NCBI GenBank assembly: GCA_021234155.1
Contig: JAJEKV010000213.1
Location: 124,001 to 188,000, forward strand
Reading direction: 5' to 3'
DNA: 64,000 nucleotides
From: Isoetes taiwanensis
Taxonomy: Eukaryota; Streptophyta; Lycopodiopsida; Isoetales; Isoetaceae
Shown here piece by piece: positions 11,502 to 20,181 of the stretch. The position numbers and the translations under genes are program-made. Position 1 is the first letter of the stretch. The number at the start of each line of letters is the position of its first letter. Below the pieces are notes generated by a model. The model ran no database searches and had not been told where the DNA came from. It saw nothing but the letters and a program-made list of their open reading frames with translations.

Positions 11502-11510
11502 TATTTATAG
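11502..11510 (-). promoter_or_regulatory. TATA box of accessory gene X
   Basis: The minus strand reads CTATAAATA, a good plant TATA box, about 115 bp upstream of the ATG at 11387. Two hairpin repeats lie upstream. Confidence 0.65.
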
Positions 11511-11687
11511 AATTGGGGGAAACCCTAATTTTTGGATGATCTAGAATTTACTGAGATTAGGTGATTCTAATCTATTAAAGAGTGAAATTGCAAGTTTGAA
11601 GACTACTTCTAGGGTTTGAGCATGCTAAGAACAACTAATGAACCTATTGCAACAACTTGGAGATCATTTGGTGAAGAAATGGTACGA

Positions 11688-11757
11688 GGTCTCACACGTT
11701 GCGCCCAGCCCGAAATTGAGAAAGTCATTTCCTGTCCTGGCGCGACGTGTGAGACAT
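11688..11757. repeat. Hairpin repeat copy A
   Basis: Begins GGTCTCACACGT and ends ACGTGTGAGAC, an 11-bp perfect outer stem. Inside, TGCGCC pairs loosely with GGCGCG and a TTGAGAAAGTCA segment forms the apex. It is one of four copies in the chromovirus leader region. Confidence 0.85.
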
Positions 11758-11886
11758 GGGTTCTAATTGGGCTAAACTTAATCAATTGGAATAATCTAAG
11801 GCTGTAATTCTACTAAACTCGTCGAGTTAGGCAGAATTGACCCCTTATTTGGTCGATTTGGAGCTGTTTTGGGCATTTTTGGGCAT

Positions 11887-11956
11887 GGTCTCACACGTTG
11901 CGCCCAGCCCGAAAATGAGAATCTCATTTTCTGTCCTGGCGCGACGTGTGAGACAT
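11887..11956. repeat. Hairpin repeat copy B
   Basis: Same outer stem as copy A (GGTCTCACACGT / ACGTGTGAGAC), 199 bp away from it. The apex here is a clean AATGAGAATCTCATT palindrome. Confidence 0.85.
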
Positions 11957-12099
11957 CGTCTCCTTTTTGCTCAAAAGCTCCAATTTGACTAAAACAAAAG
12001 CTAGAATTCTATAACTTAACTTAATTAAGCTAGATCAGACATGTTATTCACTCCCAAAATTCTTTATATTAACAAAATTTTCAGTTATTTACAAAATCT

Positions 12100-13340
12100 T
12101 CAAGGGCGTTCCCCCTTGATGTGACTGGCAAGATGCATATCCTGCTTCATGAGGGTGACCCTCTTTGCGTGTACCGTGCAGGCCGTCGAATCTTCAAAGT
12201 GCTGCACTATTTTTGCCTCTGCTGCCTCCTGTAAGCACAGCAACATTTCATCCGTCACCCGCATGTCTGTATTATACTCCTGCATGACCTCGCGGACCAA
12301 ACGTTGAAACGGTGCCCGGGGAATCAAGAGTCCGTAGCTCCTCCGAAGTGCGGTTCCTTGAGGGCTCATTCTCCAGCTTCTTCCTGCCAGCCCGCTTCTT
12401 TCCTGGTGCTCTGGGAGGCTTGGGCTTTGGTGGGGGTGGCTTCAGAGTCTGCTTCGGGGGTACTCCACCTTCGACTGCCCTCACCCGATGCTCCTGAAAG
12501 TAGGCATTATATGCCTCCCACTTCTCCATGTAGATGCTGTGCTCCTTAATTCTCTTCTGATAGACCTTGACAGGGTCTATCACATATGCCTCCCGTTGTG
12601 GTCGTGGGGCTTTAACCCTATCCCACGTCGGGAAAGGTGGGGGCTTCGCTACCTGTCCCGCCTCCTCCTGCTCCTGTGCTACCTTGGGGCACTTCCTTCT
12701 CTACAGGCGGGGGTTTTGACGAGCTCGCTCCTTCCGTGCAGCACGTAGTCCCTCGTCCGGAAAACCGTCGGTGGGAGGCGGGGGTCTCTTAGCCTGATGG
12801 TTCGTTGATGTTGATCCGTTCCAAAACGCGACCTTCCGCGACCTTCCTTTTGCCGCCTTAATGGCTTTTGGCCTTCCCTCTTCTTAGGCTTCTTTGGCGG
12901 TGGTCGGGTCGTCTTCCAAAACCTCTTAGATCTTTGCTCCCGGCGGCTCTTTGGCCATTACTGGCGATGAAGCGGCGCCAAGATCTTCTTCTGCCGGGGC
13001 TAAGAGTGTTTGCCTGCTCTTCTCTCCCTTGTTTCCTCCACGTAGGTGGGTCTCGGTAGGGGGTTGCTCTGGGGTGTTGGCCCGCCTATGCGCTCCATTT
13101 GCTCCCTGCTTCTTCTCTCCTCCTCTAGCGATCTCTCAAGGATTGATTGCATGATGTCGGCCCGATTAGGTCCTCTATGAGCTCCGTATAGTGGCTAGAT
13201 CGATCCTGCATCCCATTTCGAAGAAGATTAAGCCTTCATGGAGAAAAGGCGTTCTCGAGAGACTCTCTGAAAGAGGCCGGGCGGGGTTGGAGGATCCGCT
13301 TCGGCCAGGCTTCCTGGCACCATTTGGTGCGGGCCATCAT
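12100..13340 (-). CDS. Histone H3-fold protein with long basic N-terminal extension
   Basis: The last 89 codons (12369-12100) are clearly related to histone H3. [20 protein letters not shown] aligns with H3 alpha-1 and loop 1 ([20 protein letters not shown]), LCLQEAAEAKIVQHFEDS with alpha-2, [20 protein letters not shown] with loop 2 and alpha-3, and the end is GERP instead of GERA. The alpha-N part is shortened (GTALRRSYGLLIP). Loop 1 has canonical H3 length, not the longer CENH3 form, although LLIP and VTLM recall CENH3. Upstream, in frames broken by shifts, is a Lys/Pro/Arg-rich extension (for example PPPPKPKPPRAPGKKRAGRK and DPVKVYQKRIKEHSIYMEKW). The proposed ATG (13340 or 13337) lies about 100 bp after a TATA box. 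The gene sits between PBS and gag, in element orientation. Confidence 0.8.
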
Positions 13341-13440
13341 TTGGTGGTTCGTCGATCGGAGCTAAGCGCCGGAAGATCGCCTTGGCGGACACGAGCAATT
13401 TTTCTAAGGCAAGAACGTGGAAATGGGAGGGGTCTAGGTC

Positions 13441-13449
13441 TATTTATAG
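13441..13449 (-). promoter_or_regulatory. TATA box of H3-like gene
   Basis: The minus strand reads CTATAAATA, identical to the TATA box of accessory gene X and at a similar distance (about 100 bp) from the proposed ATG. Confidence 0.65.
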
Positions 13450-13522
13450 GGGTCAATTTTAGGTCAACTTTTAAACTACCTTTTTGGGTTGCCTAAAACA
13501 TCTAAAACACCTAATTAAGCAA

Positions 13523-13596
13523 GGTCTCACATCGTTCTTGCCCAGCCCCGAAAAATGAAAAAGTCATTTCCTGTCCTGGCGCGACGTGTGAGACAT
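13523..13596. repeat. Hairpin repeat copy C
   Basis: Starts GGTCTCACATCGTT and ends GCGCGACGTGTGAGACAT. It shares the inner phrase TCATTTCCTGTCCTGGCGCG with copy A. It lies about 75 bp upstream of the TATA box of the H3-like gene. Confidence 0.8.
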
Positions 13597-13728
13597 CGTG
13601 GGACCCACTACTAAATTTTGTACTTTTGGAACATATAACATGCTAATTCTACTGATTTTTAGCTCTAATTTAGATTTATCAAGTTATTTTACTGTAATTT
13701 ACAACTTTTTGGTGTGTTTAAGCTGAAT

Positions 13729-13795
13729 GTCTCATTGCGTTGGGCCAAATTTAAAATGAGAATCTCATTTCTCGGCAGACGACACGTGTGAGACC
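13729..13795. repeat. Hairpin repeat copy D (diverged)
   Basis: Starts GTCTCATTGCGTTGGGCC and ends ACACGTGTGAGACC with the same AATGAGAATCTCATTT apex as copy B. It is 206 bp from copy C, close to the A-B spacing of 199 bp. Confidence 0.75.
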
Positions 13796-13988
13796 ATTCC
13801 CTACTTTTTGGATGTTGGCTCACCAATTTTAGTCTTTTTACGTTTTTATTCATTTTAACTGTTACTAGCTTAGCATCTACCACAAAAATGAGAAAAAAAT
13901 TTCCCCTTTTTCGAGGTTTAAGGATCCTATCAAGTTAGTACTACTGGGCACATGGCCAGTGCTTTTGCTCTTGGTCACCAAGAACATT

Positions 13989-14000
13989 GCTCTGATACCA
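13989..14000 (-). promoter_or_regulatory. Primer binding site for initiator tRNA-Met
   Basis: The minus strand reads TGGTATCAGAGC, the standard tRNA-iMet PBS of plant LTR retrotransposons, one base after the LTR end. It proves the element orientation and the LTR boundary at 14002. Confidence 0.95.
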
Positions 14001-14001
14001 C

Positions 14002-15667
14002 TGTGACGTCCCCTACTCGTATACGGTGCACTCACCGTATACAAACAGGAGTTCATCCCCCATACCAGCTCCATGCCTGTGGGGCCCTCCACATAACACC
14101 GCAACCGTGGACGGGTTCGATGGGAAGAGTGAAGGGTCATTTACCCCATCTCCCTCAGGGTCTACCTAGCTGCGGAAGCGTAAACATACATGTCAGTATA
14201 TAACATAAGCACATAGCCACCTCGAAGGGTGGTCCATCACATCTGCATAAACAAGGTGAGCACAATACATATGGGGAGTTCTACCCAAGGCTCAGACTCA
14301 AGGGAATGACTGACGGCTTGGGTCTCCAGAGATCATTGCAGACAGAATTCATGGCAATGGATTTGGCTGGCATAAGAACATGGCATAGGGTTGTCCACTC
14401 CATCCGCCCCTCCTGTGCACACTTTGCAGAGTAGGTTGAAAAGTGTTGGGACCCGACTGTAGCCCGCCGGATGCATAGCCAAAAGGGCTATTCCTGGGTT
14501 CATCCTCCCAGTTCCGATGGGGCAGGTAGGGATCACTCCCTCCAGAGGTCTACATGCTGACTCAAGGTGACTAGAGGGCCACTGCCCTTCTTCGACTGAA
14601 CCCACTGGAAAGTGAACACCACTTCACGGGTGTCGAGCCCATGCCTTGCCCACACGCAGTGGCAAGCCATCAGACCTAGTCACAATGATCCCTGGTAGGC
14701 TTTACACACCAGAGGGATCGTTCAAGAGTCAGGACATGAACCTCCTTCTCAGCCAGTCTGGCCCCTTCACCCACAACCCGGTGTGGCTGCTGTACACAGG
14801 CCGAATCTATAGTGTGCTAGAGAGGCTACTCTAGGAGCATCTACTACCAAGCTTTAGGTCTCTACCCCCCTTCCCAATACAAGGGGTTCATAGAGAAACA
14901 TCATCCACATACATTACAGAAGAACTAAAGAACTATATCTAATCTACATCATAGAGTTAGGTTCTTTAGTTAGAGGCTGGCATCTAGAGATCTAGAAGGC
15001 TGCTATGGCCAATTTAATAGGCTAAACCTACTGATTCTATGACTGAAATAGGGTTTAGACTATCTAATTGGCCAAATACCTGATCCTTGAGTGGCTCCTC
15101 CTGACCTGAGCTCGACCATCCTGCTGAAACGCTCGAATCAAGGGAAACTAATGGTGGAATTCTCCCAGGCAGAGTCTGGGAGGCGGTTTTGGCTGTTGAG
15201 GCAGCCAAAACAGAGTTCTAAAGCCCTAGAAACGAAAATGGGCAAGTTAGGGTTTCTCACCCTAAATAGACAAGGGGGGTGGCTAGGGTTTCCAATTATC
15301 CCCTTTTGGCATGTGGGATAATTGGAAATGAGCCCACTTGCCTTTAAGGGCTAGGTGGCCAAATGTGCCCACATGGAAATGTGTGCACATTAATGAATGT
15401 GTACATTGGAAAATGTGCACATTAATTGCACCTATGGGTGTGGCCCACTTGGCATGAAATGGCCATATGGGAAAATGTGCACCTAAGTGAATGTGCACAT
15501 TGTTTAATGTGCACATTAATAAATGCACACTCCTTGCGCGTTGCCCCCTAGGGCTACTAACCTAGCTACACGTTGGCGTACACGTCGGGTCGGGTGGGCG
15601 GTATGCTGCGTGACGAGGCAAGATAAAGATTATGCCCCTGGGGCGATATCGCGGTTGGAACGTCACA
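14002..15667 (-). repeat. 5' LTR of chromovirus, complete
   Basis: Length 1666 bp. On either strand it starts TGTGACGT and ends ACGTCACA (inner end) or starts TGTGACGTT and ends CGTCACA (outer end), with TG...CA termini. The PBS follows one base inside. The outer flank is TGGAC, the candidate target duplication, whose partner lies left of the window. Confidence 0.93.
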
Positions 15668-16359
15668 TGGACGGATGAATTCTGTGGACTCATTGTATTG
15701 GGAGGGGGGGTAGAGACTTAAAGCTTAGTAGTTGATGCTCCTAGCTAGTCCCTCTTAGTGCATTACTAGATTTCGGCCTGTGCACAAGAACCACACCTGG
15801 TTGTGGGTGAAGGGGCCAGACTGGCTCAGAAGGAGGTTCGTGTTCTGACTCTTGACCGATCCCTCTGGTGTGTAAAGTCTACCGAGGATCAATGTAAACT
15901 AGGTCTAATGGCTTGCCACTGAGTGTGGGTAAGGCATGGGCTCGACACCCGTGGAGTGGGGTTCACTTTCCAGTGGGTTAAGTCGAATAAGGGCGGTGGC
16001 CCTCTAGTCACCTTGAGTCAGCATGGAGATCTCGGGTGGGAGTGATCCCTACCGCCCCATCGGGCGGGAGATGCAACCCGTGAATAGCCCGCTTGGCTAT
16101 GCATCCGGTGGGCTACGGTCAGTCCCAACACTCTTCAACCTACTCGCAAAGTGTGCAATGTGGGGGGCGGATGGAGTGGACAACCCTATGCCATGTTGTC
16201 ATGCCAGCCAAATCCATTGTCATGATTCTGTCTGCAATGAACTCTGGAGACCCAAGCCGTCAGTCGTCACCTTGGGTAGGAACCCATATGTATTGTGCTG
16301 ATCTTTGTCTATGCAGATGTTGATGTACCACCCTTCGAGGTGGATATGTGATGATGTTA
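15668..16359 (+). repeat. Older inverted LTR of the same family, left part
   Basis: Reverse complement of the chromovirus LTR (equivalent to about 14893 down to 14190) with many substitutions. It starts exactly where the chromovirus ends, so the chromovirus inserted into it. It is cut on its right by the TIR transposon. Confidence 0.85.
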
Positions 16360-16364
16360 ACACA

Positions 16365-16385
16365 GTTGCATATTAAACGGGAGTG
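16365..16385. repeat. Left terminal inverted repeat
   Basis: Inverted copy of 19707-19727 with two mismatches. Its inner part AAACGGGAGTG also forms a perfect 11-bp stem with CACTCCCGTTT at 16392-16402 (6-nt loop), so the end can fold as a local hairpin. Confidence 0.85.
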
Positions 16386-16799
16386 TTGCAGCACTCCCGT
16401 TTGAAGATTCCCTTCCAAAAAATATATCAACCATGCAAAACGGCTCTTTTAGGGTGAAGTCCAAAAAATCATGGTGATTACAATTTAATATGTGCTATTT
16501 TAGCAAAAAATTATTTTTTTATCATAGGGTCAACATATCAACACTTTGAAATAGCCCTTTTTAGGGGTTAAGTCCATAACATCATCATGATTACGATTTA
16601 GCATATGCCATTTCCACTATATTTATTTTTTCTGGCAGTGGGTTATTGGGAACACATGACAAAATGAGGTGAATTTGTAATAGATTAGAATTTAAAGTAA
16701 ACAAACGTTGCAGATGAACGTTTTAAGAGTTCAAGGAATACTACTTTTATGTCTAAGTGGCTACGGAATTCAATTAAACAAATAAATGACTTTAATCAT

Positions 16800-17860
16800 T
16801 GCCTTGATGAGTTGCAGCTATTTTATAAGATGGCAGAGGTGAAATATTCTTTGCATTGATTCATTGAATGCTGACCAAATGGTTGAACAATGACTATTTT
16901 TGTGCTTGTGGGAATTTAAAGGCAAAGAAGTTCTTGAGAAATCGAGCAAATTCTCCATCACCTGGGCTGAATTTAAAGCCTAAGAAAATAAATTCGACAA
17001 GAAAGATTTCGTTCAGACATCTCAATAAGTGTGAGCTCTCTTACAATTCTCTACAATTATATTTTATCCTTTGCTGAGGTGATCTTTATTTGCAGTTCTC
17101 AATGCACAAGAATGTCAAGAAAAGTATCATACAGTGGTATCTGAACCTTACAATGTCTACATCAATGCTTGTGAGAATACTGACATGCCTGGTGGAACAA
17201 GGATGAGGCTGAGGACAAGGATCCATGTGACATCACCTCAATAGGGACATGTGTTCCATTGACTCAAATGTTAATAACAGTATTGATATGCTTGGTACTG
17301 CAGGTTTATATGGAACTGTCTTAAAGGAGACATATGTTCCAAGCACATTAGTGACTCCTTCAATGAAGTCATCACTATCTGATGGATCTTCATGTAGGTT
17401 GAGCCGGCATCATGCAATGAGATTCTTCATGTAGGTTGTCGCTCTAGATTCTCAGCCCTTGAAAGGTAACTATTCTCAAGGAGACAAACCAGGTAGTTCC
17501 TGGCCCTGCATGAATCATCGAGATGCAAATCTGGACAAAAATATTATAAGGTCCTTGCCAATCCGTGAGAGCATGTGTCCTGATGGTGGTGCTGATAATG
17601 ATGACGGTGGTGGCTATGCTCTTTCTGTTAGCACAACAGACTATCTCTTTTCTCCAGTACCCAATTCAGGGCTTCAAGTTATTGGTTCAGAATTGTGCCT
17701 AAGTAAGACACCAACCAGATGTGAAGGCATGGACCAGATAAGTTCTTGTGACATTCTTGCTGTTGCAACTTCAAGTAATCATCTGGTTAGCAGGGAATAT
17801 ATCATCTCTTGCTGTATCTATGGCCATTGTGTATGTCTGGTTTTTGCTGAATTGACATGA
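16800..17860 (+). pseudogene. Gene-like, intron-bearing fragment inside TIR transposon
   Basis: Not recognised. An open stretch (16868-17026, with FCACGNLKAKKFLRNRANSP) ends at a donor-like AAG/GTGAGC. A pyrimidine tract with TTTGCAG (to about 17095) precedes a second stretch reading VLNAQECQEKYHTVVSEPYN. The AQECQEKY phrase recalls the end of a SANT/Myb helix, weakly. A third open frame (17459-17860, 133 codons from its ATG) has PDGGADNDDGGGYALSVSTT. Frames between the pieces do not join cleanly. This looks like host gene sequence captured by the transposon. Confidence 0.4.
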
Positions 17861-17869
17861 AAATCCATG

Positions 17870-18810
17870 CTACATATGATTAATTCAAAAGTAAATTGCA
17901 TACCCAAACAGCAAATATAAAGAGTAAAGTGGCTCCAATTATACGATTGGAGGATGGAAATTGCACTGTAAAAAAGTTAAACTTCATCATTTCTCCATCA
18001 ACTCTATAGCCGAAAGAACACAACGTAAGGATTTTTTCTGCATGTTCTAGTCATAAGTTCTTCCAAGGCAAGATTTATTCCAAATGAAAATACTGCTTCT
18101 AACTCCTTGACTGAACCTCAATCCATAAATACCTTTAGGTAATAAAAATACTAGTGCATCTCCAGACCTGCGAAACATTCCAGTCCTAGACTTTCTTGTG
18201 GATCCAAAATAGCTTCAGCATGAAGCTTTGATGTCTGGGAGGTTTTCTCAGACCCAAATCCAGCCCTAAGAATGGATTTCGGCTTGATTCAAAGTAGTAG
18301 CTCTTTGGCCTAATCCATTGGAATGATGCCTACATCCGAAATGCCCTGCACAAGCACATGAAAGTTTGCATAACAGTAGGAGCGTCTGCATAGAGAAAAT
18401 ATAAGAAAAGAAGAGGCTAACAATGCAAAATATGGAGGTCTCGATACCGTTCAAAGCAGCTTGTTTGACATGCCTCACCATAGCCGAAACTTCCTCAATC
18501 CGCCATCGTCCCTTGCTCCTTATTAACTTCTGCATATGGCTTGAAGCCTTTACACATCAGATGTGGCGTCCAACTCCTGATAGGATTCTGGCATCCGACC
18601 TACAATTTGATTCTAGCATCCAACCTACAATAAGAGCTACCGTAATGAAAAAAATAATTTTGAAAGATGCTTAGCCAGCGCCTTAGGTTAACCTTTAGCC
18701 AATGCCATAGGCTTACCCAATCTGAAACTGAAATGGTGGTGTGAGCTCCAGAGAGAAAGATCGCCAGAGCGAAAAGGGCAAAAAAAACACGTCTCTGCCC
18801 TTCTGGGAAA
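17870..18810. other. Transposon interior without recognisable genes
   Basis: AT-rich, short open frames only, nothing recognised. Near 18591-18640 the phrase GCATCC(G/A)ACCTACAAT occurs twice. Confidence 0.5.
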
Positions 18811-18816
18811 AAAAAA

Positions 18817-18851
18817 TGTATTCTGGAATACAAAGTGTATTCCGGAATACA
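18817..18851. repeat. Pair of GTGTATTCCGGAATACA palindromes
   Basis: Two copies of the 16-bp palindrome TGTATTCCGGAATACA (one with a C-to-T change) at 18817-18832 and 18836-18851. Confidence 0.9.
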
Positions 18852-19224
18852 TTTCCCTCTTATGATTTCGTACCAAGGTCCAGTATCCCTAGTCTTATAA
18901 ACAAAAAAATCAAAATCCCTTTATTATTTGAAACTATGTCCCTGTATCCACACAAAACAAATAAAAAAAATTGAAAGGTCATCCAAATAAATTGAAAATA
19001 CCAAAAAATCTAGTCGTTGTTGGTTTGTTTTTCCCTTTCGCTAATCCCTTCATTATTTAAAACTATGTTCCTGTATCCTCACATAAAAAACAAATAAAAT
19101 CGCAAGGTCATTCAAATCAATTGAAACAAAAAAAAACTGCAAGGTCATTGAAAATGCCGAAAATCCCAAAAGCCTGAAAAATTGCAAGATCACTGTTGAT
19201 GCTCAAAAACTTGTACAGCAAAAG

Positions 19225-19365
19225 TGTATTCCGGAATACACTTTGGATTTTGAGAAAAACCAAAAGTGTATTCTGGAATACACTTTGACTTTCAAGAAAA
19301 GCAAAAGTGTATTCCGGAATACACTTCTGTTATCCTCGAATAGCAAAAGTGTATTCCGGAATACA
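19225..19365. repeat. Array of four GTGTATTCCGGAATACAC palindromes, period about 42 bp
   Basis: Copies at 19225-19240, 19267-19282, 19308-19323 and 19350-19365, start spacing 42, 41 and 42 bp. The flanks extend the symmetry to AAAGTG...CACTTT in the first two. It sits 340-480 bp inside the right end of the TIR transposon. Confidence 0.92.
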
Positions 19366-19706
19366 ATTTTGGTACTTTGAAATATTATATCATTAAAAAA
19401 TGACTCATTGTAACTTCAAAGTATCTTTTTGTGGAATACAATCCAAGCTAACAAAATGTTGTGTAGGATCGACACTTAAATTAGTGGTTTTCTCTAAAAA
19501 CACACTTCAGGTAAATTCTAACTGTTAGGAAAAGTGTCACTTTGACACAATCAATTTTCTCTTTGCACAAAAAAATGAGTGATTTTGGGGGGGTCAAAAT
19601 TCAATTTTATGACCAAAATAAATTTTTTACCTCATTTTAGCTCTTTTTTTGAAAAAAAAAAGGGGAATCTTTGAGGAATATTCCATTTGCTCCCGTTTCG
19701 ATGATT

Positions 19707-19727
19707 CGCTCCCGTTTAATACGCAAC
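19707..19727. repeat. Right terminal inverted repeat
   Basis: Contains GCTCCCGTTT. A second direct copy of that 10-mer lies at about 19689-19698. Confidence 0.85.
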
Positions 19728-19733
19728 CTTGTT

Positions 19734-19941
19734 TGTTATGTACTGACATGTATGTTTACACTTCCGCAGCTAGGTAGACCCTGATAGAGACGGGGTAAAA
19801 TGACCCCTTCACTCTTCCCACTGGGACTCGTTACGGGTGCAGTGATATGTGGAGGGCCCTGTATCAGCATGGAGCTGGTATGGGGGATGAACTCCTGTTT
19901 CTATATGGTGAGTGCACCGTATACGAGTAGGGGACGTCACA
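19734..19941 (+). repeat. Older inverted LTR, right part
   Basis: Continues the LTR after the TIR transposon and ends GGGGACGTCACA at 19941, the family LTR end. No PBS follows. LINE sequence begins directly, so this is a solo or truncated LTR. Confidence 0.85.
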
Positions 19942-19942
19942 G

Positions 19943-20179
19943 CAGCGGCAATCACGGCAGATGGGTGCTGGACTGGTGGAGGAGCGGCTGGTGCAGTCGT
20001 CGGACTCTGATGCTGTATCCACCCAAGCCTCCTCGGAGGGGATGGATCTGGATGCAGAGGTTGCACTCACAGATAACCCGCTCGCTCTTGTTCCATACAA
20101 CTCAGATCAGGAGCCTGCTTCACCGGCAAGACGAGGGCGGAAGAAGAAGCATCGTAAGAACCCTTCTTCTCATTTGTAG
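19943..20179 (+). pseudogene. LINE ORF1, C-terminal part
   Basis: The frame ending at 20179 reads acidic then basic: SSDSDAVSTQASSEGMDLD, then PASPARRGRKKKHRKNPSS followed by HL-stop. It ends two bases before the ORF2 start at 20182. In plant L1 elements ORF1 is an RNA-binding protein. Only its tail is present, because the LINE is 5'-truncated. Confidence 0.6.
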
Positions 20180-20181
20180 TT

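Larger units (their letters stand above)
1..15667 (-). mobile_element. Ty3/gypsy chromovirus with two accessory genes
   Basis: Read on the minus strand the order is 5' LTR (15667-14002), tRNA-Met PBS, histone H3-fold gene, unknown accessory gene, gag, protease, RT, RNase H, integrase with chromodomain, PPT and 3' LTR (1002 to beyond the window start). The protease-RT-RNase H-integrase order and the chromodomain make it a Ty3/gypsy chromovirus. A 3.6-kb non-autonomous LTR element (4670-8310) is inserted between gag and protease, so the element proper is about 9.4 kb internal plus two 1.67-kb LTRs. Most reading frames are broken by frameshifts. Because the two LTRs differ mainly at CAG/CTG sites, some breaks may be consensus errors rather than decay. 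It lies inside an older inverted LTR of its own family. Confidence 0.9.
16360..19733. mobile_element. TIR DNA transposon, about 3.4 kb, likely non-autonomous
   Basis: It splits an LTR whose intact form is known, so its limits are clear. The ends carry 21-bp inverted repeats (left 16365-16385, right 19707-19727) that differ at two sites: GTTGCRTATTAAACGGGAG then YG. The flanks both contain TGTTA (16355-16359 and 19734-19738), a candidate 5-bp target duplication. No transposase motif was seen. The interior holds intron-bearing gene-like pieces and palindrome arrays. The superfamily could not be decided. Confidence 0.75.

Noticed and set aside
12100-12369. That the H3-like frame is a CENH3
   Set aside because: Loop 1 has canonical H3 length and alpha-1 reads PFQRLVRE. 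Only short phrases (LLIP, VTLM) resemble CENH3, so it is called H3-fold only.
9475-13154. Many plus-strand frames of 60-130 codons over gag and accessory genes
   Set aside because: Shadows of minus-strand coding sequence, which has the recognised domains.
18817-19365. CRISPR array
   Set aside because: Repeats are perfect palindromes without unique spacers of CRISPR type, and the context is a plant DNA transposon.
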